56,478 bases of DNA from Verrucomicrobiales bacterium (GTDB lineage: Bacteria; Verrucomicrobiota; Verrucomicrobiia; Verrucomicrobiales; DEV007), in assembly GCA_029210205.1 (NCBI GenBank), contig JARGOD010000007.1, positions 122-56,599 on the forward strand, in the 5' to 3' direction. Numbering within the stretch: position 1 is the stretch's first letter; each line of letters begins with the position of its first letter. The notes below the pieces were generated by a model that saw only the letters and a program-made list of their open reading frames with translations, was not told the DNA's origin and did no database searches. Shown here piece by piece: positions 35,661 through 45,200 of this stretch. Position numbers and translations under genes: made by a program.

Positions 35661-38216
35661 TTACCCTTTCGAGGTCAGCCTCACGACGACGCGATTTTCA
35701 GCGCCGAGATATCTCTCGGCGGCAGACTGAATCTCTTCAGCGGTTACATTACGCATGACATCCGGTGCCTTGCGATAGTTGTCCCAGCCTAATCCGACAA
35801 GTTCGTCAATGGCGGCCGATCCAGCCAGCTCACGAACACCCTGCAGGTGAATCACTTCTTTCCCCAGCCAAGATGCTTTGGCCCGCTTGAACTCGTCATC
35901 AGCAAGCCCTTCGCGGCGCATCAACTCGATTTCAGCGATCATTTCTTCCTGCACCAGATCAAGTTTCTCAGGAGAGGTTGACGCATAAAAAATGATCATT
36001 CCAGGCTCAAGACCGAGTAGCCTCGTTGAGCCAACCGAGTAGGCCAGACCCAGCTCTTCCCTAATCCGAATGAAGAGTCGAGACGCCATGTCGCTGCAGG
36101 CCTCATCGATCAACTCCAGTGCCGGATTATCCTGGTGAACGAGATCAACCGTCTTAAAGCCAATCAGGAGAACAGCTTGTTCCTTCTCGTGCTCGAGTTC
36201 GATAATGCGGCCACCCGCCTCAGGCCATGAGAACTCCAAAGGCCGGGTAAATTCCCGGGGCCCGGCTGCCAAACTCGATTCAAAGCGAGCCCTGACGAGA
36301 TCCTCCGTGCGATTGAGATCAAGATCACCAAAAACTCCGAGGACTCCATTCCCTCCGCTAACGAGTCGCTTATGCAACGAAATGACATCAGCTCTCTCGA
36401 TTCGATCAAGCGAAGCTTCCGTCCCGCTCACTTCGAGCCCATAGGGATGATCGCCGTAGATAGCCTTGCGGAGACTCTTCATCGCGACTGAAAATGGCCG
36501 ATCCCGCTCCGCTTTAATCTGTGCAAGCTGAAATTCTTTCTCCTTCTCGACGACTTCCTCGAAAAATGCCGGCTCAAGCAGGGTCTCACCTAACAAATCA
36601 ACAACCAATTCAAGGTCAGGCCTTAGTGCATTAAGCGAGACGCCAAAAGTGTTGTTTCCGATCGAACTCCCGATTCCTCCGCCGACCGACTCGATTCGAT
36701 CCGCCAAAGAGGCTGCCGACTGTCGCTTTGTGTCTTTCACAAGCAACTTCGACATCAAGCGGGTGAGCCCCTGAAGAGGCTCATTCTCTGCGAGGAGACC
36801 GCCACGAAAGACTCCCGTCCCCTGAACAAAAGGTAGTCGATGATCAGCAAGGAGTAACACCGTGAGCCCGTTCCCGAGCTCAACTTTCCTGATCTCTTCG
36901 GAGCGCTTTACCGACAAGCTGGCTTCGTTCCCGGCGGCCCCCTCTTCCTTCGGAACGAGGCTCACACGACTGAAACGATTCGGAGTCAGATACTCTTTTG
37001 CGACACGTTGCAGATCGGTCAGAGTGACTTCCTGAAGATCACTTACATAGTCTCTCGTGTAGTCAAGATTGCGGGTCAGAAGCCAATTGGATCCGAGGTC
37101 GGACGCCTGCCCCCTCATCTCCGAAAGTGTTGAGAATTGCGAAGCGAGCGCCTGGTATTTCGCCTTTTCGAGTTCCTCCTCAGTGCCACCCGCTTCAGCA
37201 AAGCGCTCCAACTCGCGCAACACGGCCGCCTCTGCAGGCTTCACTTTTTCGCCTTCGGTATCGAAACTCACGATGAACTGGCCGGGAAATGAAGGCGTGT
37301 AGGCATAAGCCCCAACCGAATGAGCGAGTTTTTTCTCTTCTCTGATTTCCCGGTAAAGCCGACAGCTACGACCATCGCCGAGGATGGAGGTGAGCAAGTC
37401 AATTGCCGGCACATCGGGATGACTTCCGTCCGGAATCGGCCAGGCTATTCTGCATCGATGGAGATCGGTCGGAAACTCGATCTGTTCCTGCCGAATCCCC
37501 TGCTGCACCGGCTCTGTCGGGATCACGACCGGAGAACGTCTCCGTCGTTCGTGGCTGCCTAATTGCTCTTTTATCGCGGCAACAACTGATTCACTATCGA
37601 CATCGCCGGCAATGACCATGAAGAGGTTATCAGGCGAATATTTTTCCAGGTAGTAATCATAGAGTTCGTCTCTCGATAGCTGATTAAACAAGTCGAGATG
37701 GCCAATCACTGGATACCGGCACGGATGATTTGTGTAGGCCGTATTGAAAAGGGCACGACTCAGGACCTGCTCAGGATTGTCTTCCCCCATCGCGATTTCG
37801 CGACGAATCACATCTGATTCATTTGCAAACTCGTCTTCGGGAAGCTGTGCAAATCCTATCACGTCACAAAGAACATCGAGACAGACATCAGTTCCACTGG
37901 AAGGAGCATCAATCCAATACACCGTCCGGTCAAAGGAGGTGTAAGCGTTGATATAGCCGCCTTCTGCTTGAACGGTCTGCGCAATTTCATTTGCGTCACG
38001 GCGAACCGTTCCTTTAAAAAGCATATGCTCGAGAAAATGAGACAAGCCTGCTCCGAGCCAGCTTCCTTCGTGAATGCTACCGGCACGGGACCAGGCCTGG
38101 AGGCTGACGACCGGAGCCGAGTGGTCTTCCTTTACAATGATTTCCAACCCATTCCCGAGAGTCCAGACGCGGGCGGAAGTAGAAGGGAAATCGAGCGACT
38201 CAGAGTTGCTCTTCAA
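35661..38216 (-). CDS. M16 zinc peptidase, two-lobed
   Basis: An insulinase/pitrilysin-like protein of 851 residues made of two M16 halves. The first has the inverted zinc motif LSHFLEHMLFKGT (H60, E63, H64) and the distal Glu140 in VIRREIAMGEDN. The second half (from about 445) keeps the fold but has no zinc motif, which is typical of fused alpha/beta subunits. No signal peptide is visible. No ATG lies at the start; TTG at 38216 overlaps the stop of the Minf_1886-type gene by 4 bases (TTGA), so the two are probably translationally coupled. Confidence 0.92.
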   Translation of the reverse strand: MKSNSESLDFPSTSARVWTLGNGLEIIVKEDHSAPVVSLQAWSRAGSIHEGSWLGAGLSHFLEHMLFKGTVRRDANEIAQTVQAEGGYINAYTSFDRTVYWIDAPSSGTDVCLDVLCDVIGFAQLPEDEFANESDVIRREIAMGEDNPEQVLSRALFNTAYTNHPCRYPVIGHLDLFNQLSRDELYDYYLEKYSPDNLFMVIAGDVDSESVVAAIKEQLGSHERRRRSPVVIPTEPVQQGIRQEQIEFPTDLHRCRIAWPIPDGSHPDVPAIDLLTSILGDGRSCRLYREIREEKKLAHSVGAYAYTPSFPGQFIVSFDTEGEKVKPAEAAVLRELERFAEAGGTEEELEKAKYQALASQFSTLSEMRGQASDLGSNWLLTRNLDYTRDYVSDLQEVTLTDLQRVAKEYLTPNRFSRVSLVPKEEGAAGNEASLSVKRSEEIRKVELGNGLTVLLLADHRLPFVQGTGVFRGGLLAENEPLQGLTRLMSKLLVKDTKRQSAASLADRIESVGGGIGSSIGNNTFGVSLNALRPDLELVVDLLGETLLEPAFFEEVVEKEKEFQLAQIKAERDRPFSVAMKSLRKAIYGDHPYGLEVSGTEASLDRIERADVISLHKRLVSGGNGVLGVFGDLDLNRTEDLVRARFESSLAAGPREFTRPLEFSWPEAGGRIIELEHEKEQAVLLIGFKTVDLVHQDNPALELIDEACSDMASRLFIRIREELGLAYSVGSTRLLGLEPGMIIFYASTSPEKLDLVQEEMIAEIELMRREGLADDEFKRAKASWLGKEVIHLQGVRELAGSAAIDELVGLGWDNYRKAPDVMRNVTAEEIQSAAERYLGAENRVVVRLTSKG

Positions 38217-38680
38217 ATTTCAGTCGGCTTGGCAGGTTGATTCCCGCGGGCAGGCGGGTCGCTGTCATTTCCGGATTCGCCCCGGCGAATCACCTCGCGA
38301 GACGGCTTAAACGGTGAAATCAATTCCTCACGCAAGTTGACGACATCCACAAAATCTGCCGGCGAGTCCTCTTCCGAACGTCCAAATGCTCCTGCGTCGA
38401 TTAGCTGAAAAACAAGCGTCCCGATATCTTCACCAGTACGAACACCCCAAGCTTCCAGAACCGTCGCTGCCATCGAACCAAATTCGCGCAGAGCATGACT
38501 AACGACCCCTTCCAACAGCTCAGGACCGCTAACGTGCCGGTGTTCCTCAAGCTCATCCTCGCGTAACTTAATTACGGTGTGATCAAGCGCTTCCCGCAAA
38601 AAGTGGTAGGCGTCGACTTCGAACCGGTTGTCTTTTGAGACGATCGATTTGACGGCTTCGTCGAAGTTCGGTTTTTCCAT
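38213..38680 (-). CDS. Minf_1886-type conserved protein
   Basis: A protein of 155 residues from the ATG at 38680 (MEKPNFDEAV). The sequence FEVDAYHFLREALDHTV near residue 25 and HVSGPELLEGVVSHALREFG near 55 match the Minf_1886 family of Planctomycetes and Verrucomicrobia, for which no function is known. The C-terminal 40 residues are polar and disordered. There are no membrane segments. It overlaps the M16 peptidase gene downstream, so it may act with the peptidase, but this is only positional evidence. Confidence 0.78.
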   Translation of the reverse strand: MEKPNFDEAVKSIVSKDNRFEVDAYHFLREALDHTVIKLREDELEEHRHVSGPELLEGVVSHALREFGSMAATVLEAWGVRTGEDIGTLVFQLIDAGAFGRSEEDSPADFVDVVNLREELISPFKPSREVIRRGESGNDSDPPARGNQPAKPTEI

Positions 38681-38814
38681 GAGTGCGACGCGAGAGAACA
38701 TCTATCTCTTCGCCAAAAACGCTCATGGAGTCAAGGCCAAACCGGAATTGATCATTGCCACCTTTCCGATTACAAGACAAAACATTGTAGAACGATCGGA
38801 GTTCAATCAAAAAG

Positions 38815-40707
38815 ATGAAACGAGGCATGAGATTTCAAACAAAACTGGTCATCACGCTGGTCATGGCGGTGATCGGCGTGACAATTGCCCTGATGACGGC
38901 GACGGAGATGAAGATCCGCCAGACCTATGTGAATCAGTTTTCATCTGAGTATAACATCCTCCGCGGTGGTTTGGAGCAGTCACGGAAAAACCGGAGTGAA
39001 GAGTTTATGAGTCTTTGCCGCATGCTGGCAGCGCATCCTTTCGTGATTGAAACGCTGAAAAACGGTGATTCATCTGATCAGTTGCAAGAGTTCTGGAAGC
39101 AATACACAGCGGGACTTAAAGAACTGGAACCCTCGAGATCTCCTCAGGGCCCCAACCCACAGGCATCCAGTGGGCGCGCAGGACTGGCCCAGGATGTGAT
39201 CAGTAAACTTGGAGTGGTCGCCTTGATGAATCTGGAAGGCGTAGTCACTCCTCTTGAGCATCCTCGAGCTTCAGAGGTACGACGCGGGAAGTTCAGAAGA
39301 TCCAATATTCCACAGGAAAAGGCAGCGACGGCCTTTCAAGAGTTCCTATCGAGCGATGCTCAGCAGACCATCTTTCTCCCGATGGAATACCAAGGCCGGA
39401 AACCGGTGATGCAGGAAATGGTGAGCACGCCGGTTGTCGATCCTGAGACAGGTGAGACAGTCGGACTATTCCTTCGCGCCTCTTCCTCAGAGACGGATGC
39501 GGAGAGATCTTTGGAACGCTACCAGGAAGAATTTGGAATTCATCGTCGAACCAAAAGCGGCATCTACCTTGGTGGAGACGTTTACTCCCGAAGTCTCGAC
39601 GAAGAGTTTGCTGCAAACCTCGGTAAATCAATTGCCGACTTCCTCAAAACTCCACTTGAGGAGGAGGATGAAAGCCGATTCGAAACCTTCATCGAAGACG
39701 AAGAATATTTGGTCTATGTCGATCAAATTAACAAAGAAACCTTTTTCCAGCCAGCCTATCAATTGGCCGCTTTCCCCATTGGCGGTCTGAGAGCAGATCT
39801 TGCTGAATTTCGCGTTCGAGGTAGTGGAATCGGGGCCTCAGTACTGCTGGTGTCCATCGGAATTGCGTTCCTGCTCGCCCGCAACCTCGCTGGTCCCATC
39901 AATGAACTTGCTACCGGAACCAAAGCAATTCGGGAGGGCAACTTTGATCATCGGGTCCCCGTGAAGACTGGAGATGAAATCGGAGATCTCGCCTCGTCAT
40001 TCAATGAGATGGCAGAAGAGCTCAAGCAAAAGGCGCTGTATCGGGAACTTCTCGGTAAGGTCAGTGATGAGACGGTGGCACAAGCTCTTGTGAGCGGCTC
40101 CCTCGACCTCGAGCTGGGCGGAGAAATCAAGGAAGTTTCAGTCCTCTTCTGCGACATTCGTGGCTTCACTCGTCAAACTGAGAAAATGCATCCAAGTGCG
40201 GTCATTAGCATGCTGAATGATCACATGACGGCGATGACGGACCTCGTTAGAAAACACAAAGGAGTTGTCGATAAGTTTGTTGGTGATGAAATCATGGCGG
40301 TCTTTGGTGGTCTGAAATCGTACGGAAATGACGCCGCAAACGCTGCGGCGTGCGCGCTGGAAATGATCGAGCAGCGCCGACGCATGAATCAATCTCTCGA
40401 GACCAGAGTTGAGATCGGCATTGGCGTCGCGACCGGAGAAGTGGTTGCCGGATGTATGGGGTCGGTGGACCGGCTGAATTACACAGTCCTCGGATCGCGA
40501 GTGAATCTTGCGGCCAGGCTTTGCAGTTCAGCCCGACCGATGGAAGTCATCACTGATGACGAGACTATTCGCCAACTCGACCCCTTCCCCGACGCTGAAG
40601 TAATTTCCGACCTCTCTCTCAAGGGCTTTTCAGAGTCGGTGCAGGCGTTCCGACTCCGATCGATCCCCGAGGTGAAGGCCGAAACTGAAGTAAGCCTAAA
40701 TTCCTGA
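38815..40707 (+). CDS. Membrane adenylate cyclase with HAMP domain
   Basis: A class III nucleotide cyclase of 630 residues. One membrane helix at 9-29 and another at about 340-356 flank an extracytoplasmic sensor of about 300 residues with a Cache-like pattern. A HAMP domain (about 357-410) and the cyclase domain (about 435-615) follow. The metal Asp residues are D447 in LFCDIRGFT and D491 in KFVGDEIMAVFGG. Lys487 and the Thr of NYTVLG favour ATP over GTP, and N564 and R568 in SRVNLAARL complete the site. It would make cAMP in response to an outside signal. A parvulin gene follows after 57 bases. Confidence 0.92.
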   Translation: MKRGMRFQTKLVITLVMAVIGVTIALMTATEMKIRQTYVNQFSSEYNILRGGLEQSRKNRSEEFMSLCRMLAAHPFVIETLKNGDSSDQLQEFWKQYTAGLKELEPSRSPQGPNPQASSGRAGLAQDVISKLGVVALMNLEGVVTPLEHPRASEVRRGKFRRSNIPQEKAATAFQEFLSSDAQQTIFLPMEYQGRKPVMQEMVSTPVVDPETGETVGLFLRASSSETDAERSLERYQEEFGIHRRTKSGIYLGGDVYSRSLDEEFAANLGKSIADFLKTPLEEEDESRFETFIEDEEYLVYVDQINKETFFQPAYQLAAFPIGGLRADLAEFRVRGSGIGASVLLVSIGIAFLLARNLAGPINELATGTKAIREGNFDHRVPVKTGDEIGDLASSFNEMAEELKQKALYRELLGKVSDETVAQALVSGSLDLELGGEIKEVSVLFCDIRGFTRQTEKMHPSAVISMLNDHMTAMTDLVRKHKGVVDKFVGDEIMAVFGGLKSYGNDAANAAACALEMIEQRRRMNQSLETRVEIGIGVATGEVVAGCMGSVDRLNYTVLGSRVNLAARLCSSARPMEVITDDETIRQLDPFPDAEVISDLSLKGFSESVQAFRLRSIPEVKAETEVSLNS

Positions 40708-40764
40708 CGTCGATACGGGGGCCTAGCTATTTGCAGGGCAATGGAATCGACTCCAGATTGAGTC

Positions 40765-41640
40765 ATGGCATTTATCATCAACGGCGAGCGCATCGAAGAT
40801 TCAGAACTGGAAGAAGAGTTTGAGTCGATCAAAGAGCACTACCAGAGCATGGGCGAAGTCGTCTGTTGCGACCGCGACGATGAGTTCTGGACCTTCGCAA
40901 AAGACAACGTCATAAATCGGACTCTGATCGGACAAAAATCAGAAAAGAAATACGGACCAATCGATGACGCAGAAGTTGAGGCTCGTTTCGAAGAGCTCAA
41001 AGCTGAGCATGGAGGAGAGCGGGAGTTTCTCGACAACACAGGATTCAACCCGGGTGATCTTCCCATGATACTTCGCAAATTGAAGAGCAGCATGACGATT
41101 GATCGCTACCTCAATAATGAAATTGACGAATCCCTGACTCCAACCGAAGAAGAAATCGCAGACTACTACGAGCGGAATCAGGATCAGTTCATGACAAAGG
41201 AAGAGGTCCGCGTCAGTCAGATCTTTATCGAGCCATCCAGCCAGGAAGCCGCAGAGGAAGCTTACAAGGCACTCCGCAACGTTCGGGAAGAGTTGCTCGA
41301 GGGCAAAGATTTCGACGAAGCTGCAAAAGAACACGGTTCAGACGACAGCCGCGAGATAGATCTCGGATTCATGAAACAGGGAGAAACGATGCCGGAAATC
41401 GAGGCGATCACTTTCTCAATGCGGGTGAATGAAATCAGCCCGATCATCGCGACCCACTACGGATTTCACGTCTTCAAGGTCACGGACAGAAAAGAACCAA
41501 AGTTGCTTCCAATTTCCGAACTCGATGGAATCGCGGAGAACGTTGCCCTCGAAAAGAAAAATTTAGCGATCGAAAAAGTGATCGATGCAATCAAATCAGA
41601 GAGCACGATTGAAGAAGTTGCCAGCGAGGCAGCTCATTAG
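40765..41640 (+). CDS. Parvulin-type peptidyl-prolyl isomerase
   Basis: A protein of 291 residues with no signal peptide. A SurA-like helical chaperone region (about 1-140) is followed by a PpiC rotamase domain (about 143-250). It contains VRVSQIFIEPSS at the start, DFDEAAKEHGSD in the middle and THYGFHVFKVTDR at the end. It would act as a cytoplasmic chaperone-isomerase, as no export signal is present. The last 45 bases overlap the end of the convergent prepilin-like gene. Confidence 0.88.
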   Translation: MAFIINGERIEDSELEEEFESIKEHYQSMGEVVCCDRDDEFWTFAKDNVINRTLIGQKSEKKYGPIDDAEVEARFEELKAEHGGEREFLDNTGFNPGDLPMILRKLKSSMTIDRYLNNEIDESLTPTEEEIADYYERNQDQFMTKEEVRVSQIFIEPSSQEAAEEAYKALRNVREELLEGKDFDEAAKEHGSDDSREIDLGFMKQGETMPEIEAITFSMRVNEISPIIATHYGFHVFKVTDRKEPKLLPISELDGIAENVALEKKNLAIEKVIDAIKSESTIEEVASEAAH

Positions 41641-42138
41641 AGAAAACGGGGAAAGGCGGTTTCCAGCGGGGCTTGAACATAAGAGGACACGCCCGCTTAG
41701 TTTCCCCTGTAAAGCTTGAGCCGCTGGCAAGGGGGGAGAGTAGACAAGTCGCAAGTAGGTCGTCCCGTACTCAACTCTGAGGTAAGCCGCGGTTTCTTCG
41801 ATCTCTTTCTCTTTCATCCCGGAGAGGATAAATCTCTCGCCTGCCATCGGTCCTTCGGGAACGATGACCCCTTCACGAAGCAAGCGGGCGGTGGCCTCAG
41901 CTCCGCCCATTGAATCAGGAATCACGTGAGCCACGCCGAGGGCTGCGAGCGCCTCCGACATTTGAGCAATATTCTTAGCATTCTGGGTAGCCGCCGCTTT
42001 TTTGGCCGAATCTCTAAGCCGTGAAATGGTCGGAATGGCGATAGCAGAGATAACTCCAATCACAGCGACGATAAGAAGTAACTCTGTCAAAGAGAGCCCC
42101 TCTTGTCTTGATGACGCTTGATCGGTCACAATTTGCAT
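41596..42138 (-). CDS. Prepilin-like protein (type II/IV pseudopilin)
   Basis: A protein of 180 residues from the ATG at 42138. After a short leader the processing site reads GLSLTELLLIVAVIGVISAIAIP, with Gly before the cleavage, Glu at +5 of the mature protein and a long hydrophobic helix. The remainder has a charged alpha helix and a small C-terminal domain. No other pilin or secretion gene is near, so it is an orphan pseudopilin, a frequent situation in this phylum. A GTG at 42183 could extend it by 15 residues. The 3' end overlaps ppiC by 45 bases. Confidence 0.78.
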   Translation of the reverse strand: MQIVTDQASSRQEGLSLTELLLIVAVIGVISAIAIPTISRLRDSAKKAAATQNAKNIAQMSEALAALGVAHVIPDSMGGAEATARLLREGVIVPEGPMAGERFILSGMKEKEIEETAAYLRVEYGTTYLRLVYSPPLPAAQALQGKLSGRVLLCSSPAGNRLSPFSLMSCLAGNFFNRAL

Positions 42139-42187
42139 TAACGAGAAGTTTTGAGAATTATTAGAACAATCTTGAATTAACACGTAT

Positions 42188-42229
42188 TTAAGATATTTTG
42201 CAATTACTTGGAAGCTAAAAATATCTTAA
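42188..42229. promoter_or_regulatory. Perfect 12-bp inverted repeat, operator-like
   Basis: The arms ttaagatatttt (42188-42199) and aaaatatcttaa (42218-42229) are perfectly complementary and separated by 18 bases. The element lies in the AT-rich divergent interval between the prepilin-like and hybrid kinase genes. Its right arm covers most of the spacer of the plus-strand promoter, so a bound dimeric protein could control both directions. It is too AT-rich and too distant from the gene ends to be a terminator. Confidence 0.6.
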
Positions 42230-42236
42230 TTATAAG
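42208..42236 (+). promoter_or_regulatory. Sigma70-like promoter of the hybrid kinase gene
   Basis: A -35 TTGGAA (42208-42213) and a -10 TATAAG (42231-42236) are separated by 17 bases. The -10 box lies 44 bases before the GTG start at 42280. The inverted repeat described separately overlaps its -35 flank and spacer. Confidence 0.5.
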
Positions 42237-42279
42237 GTAATTTCCATAAACTTTCACATCCTCGTTCTCTGGTTCCGCC

Positions 42280-45200
42280 GTGACATTCACTAAACAGACT
42301 CTGATACAACACTCTGTGGTCGCTTTAGGAGCCCTCTTTCTGTTGGATTCTACAAGCTGGGCTGGTGAGGAGGCAGCGACGCACATTCGCTTCACGAACC
42401 TGTCTGAATCGTCACAATTTGGTCTTCCGTCAGACTTCGTCAAAGACATCACACAGGATAAAAGTGGGGATGTCTGGATTGCGACGGACAAGGGATTGGC
42501 ACGTTTTGATTACTGGAGAGCGACCCATTACCTGAATCAGGAAGAGGATGGCACCCAAAGCGGAATCACCAACCTTACCGCTGTTGCTACCTTCTCAGAT
42601 TCAATGGGGCCAGTTTGGCTTGGGACATATGGCGGCCTGCTGAAAATGAGTCACGACCGCCGCAACTTTTCCCGCTTCAGCGTTGCCTCCGGGCACCTCC
42701 TCGCAAGTGATCACATAACCGACCTTTCAATTTCCGACAACAGCATACTTTGGATTGGAACCAGTGAGGGGCTCTCATCGATGGAGCTGGGATCAGAGAG
42801 TATTCAACAAATCGACGGAGAACTTTCAGCCGAGGCGATCTCATTTATTACCTGCCTCAGTGATGGGGATATTTGGGTCGGCACGGTATCAGGAAAACTA
42901 TTCCAACGAGCGCCGGGTAGCGAAACTTTCAAGAAACAGTGGCAAACAACAGTCGCGATCACCTGCATTGTGAAAGATGCCGACAACCGACTTTGGATTG
43001 GAACCTCAGGGAAGGGGCTGTTCAGAAGAGATAATCCGGATTCCAAGTCCACCAAGCCCGCCTCTCTCGACGCCAAATCTATCACCGCCCTTCACCTCGA
43101 CAGCAAGAATCGCAACGTCTGGGTCGGAACGCGGAGCGGCGTGGCGGCCTACTTCCGCAGCGACGATACCTTCGGCTGGTTTAAGCATTCACCTCACCAT
43201 GGCGAGAGCCTGGCGAACAATCATGTCACTTCCATCTTCGAAGACTATGGAAAGATTCTATGGATCGGGACCGCCAACGGCGGAACAAGTCGTTTCAGCC
43301 TGGAGCAGGAATGGTTCACTCACATCCGCTCGAACCCGGACCAGGAAAATGGATTGCCCGACTCAACGATCCAATGGACAACGACCGGCGCCGACGGAAA
43401 CATCTGGTTCGGAACTAGAAAGGGAGTCGCCGCGTGGGATCCGCAGTCGCTGAAATTCGAACCCGTCGATGAACTGCTCGCGGAGATAGATAGCTGGATC
43501 ACTGCTATCCTTCTGGATAAAAAAGGAAACCGATGGATCGGCAAAAGAGGGAGCGGACTTGTCAGAGTTTCCCCCGGAGGAAAGAAAACTTTTTTCCGTC
43601 ACGACAAGGACATGCAGGGCTCAATCGGCCATGACAATATCTCGACTGCGTTTGAGTCGAGTGACGGAACCTTGTATATCGGAACATTCGGGGCCGGTGC
43701 CTATCGCTTCGATCATGACACCGAACGCTTCACACGTCTCAACACTGCTTCCGACTCGGCAGGAGATCTAGTTCAATCAATCACAGAAAATTCAGAGGGC
43801 GAGATATGGGTATCGACAGACTCTGACATTTCAATCCTACCGAAAAACGAAGACGAACTTATCCCCTTCGAGGAGCTTTTCCCGAATGCACAGAAGCGTT
43901 CTTCAAAAGGAGCCACTGCCATTCTACAAGGCAACAACGGAGTCGTTTGGATAGGAAGCGAAAATCAGTTCCTTGATCGGTTCAATCGGAACACCGGGGC
44001 AGTGGTGAATTTCAATGCCGCTGAGTACGGGTTGCCTGACAGTCAGGTGCAATCGTTGATCAAAGACAACAATGACCTTCTCTGGATCTCGACAAGAACC
44101 GGGATTGCCCAGCTCAACGCGATGCAGAACGCTTTTCGCCTTTTCACTCCAGAGAACGGTCTCCAGGAAAATGGCTTCTCTCGACTCGCCGCCGTCAAAG
44201 CAGAGAATGGAGCGCTCTACTTCGGAGGCATCGATGGTTTCAATATTATTGATCCGGAAAATCTGCCAAAATCCGAGCTCACGCCTATTCCAATTCTCAC
44301 GGGCCTGGATTACTTCGGCGAGGAAGTTATACCGCAACCAGGCGGAATCCTCGAAAAGAGCATTGCCGCGACTTCAGAGTTCAGCCTCCCCTTCGATGAG
44401 CGAAGCCGTTTCGCCATTCACTTCGGAACCCTTGATCGCAATTCCCCAACCAACGGATTTTTCCGATACATGCTCTCTCCGCTGGAAACAGATTGGATCC
44501 CTGCTCCCGAAGATCGGCGGGTTTCCTTTGCCGGCCTCCAACCCGGGAACTACACCTTCAAAGTACAAAGTTCTCTCGATGGCCAAAACTGGCCCGATAT
44601 TGTCTCCGCGAAAGTTCGTATCAACATCACTCCGCCGTGGTGGGAGAACAAATGGTTTAAGTCCTTTTGCCTTTTCACTTTACTTTGTTCCACGATTCTT
44701 CTGACAAAAGGCATTGTTCGTTCGCGCCTCAAACAACTCCAGCGAAGGGAACAGCGCATTACCGCACAAAGAGATCGGGCCGAAGCCGCTCTTGCCCGTC
44801 AACTTCAAAACCGTCTCCTCATTGAACGAACAGCCACGGAACTTCACAAAGAGCTCCGTGAAGACCAAATTCTCAATGACCCTCTTGAGGACATTACTGA
44901 GCAATTCGGGGCGACTCACTGCCTCGTTCATCGCGTTTCTCAAACCCCGTCTCAAAACAGCGATGAAGAGCCTGAGCTCAAGCTCAGCAGAATTGGCTAC
45001 TTTGGAAACCATCCTCATCAACCTGGTGAGGTCGCTCCCTCTTTCAATGTTTCAGATCCAGTCATCAGATCGATTCTAAAATCTGATGAACCTGTTGTGA
45101 TCTCGAAATCCAATCTACTCCCGCTATCAATCCGGAACCGCTTCGATGAAGGCACGACGATTTCATTTATCTCTGCCCGGACAAATTTTCTGGATGCAGC

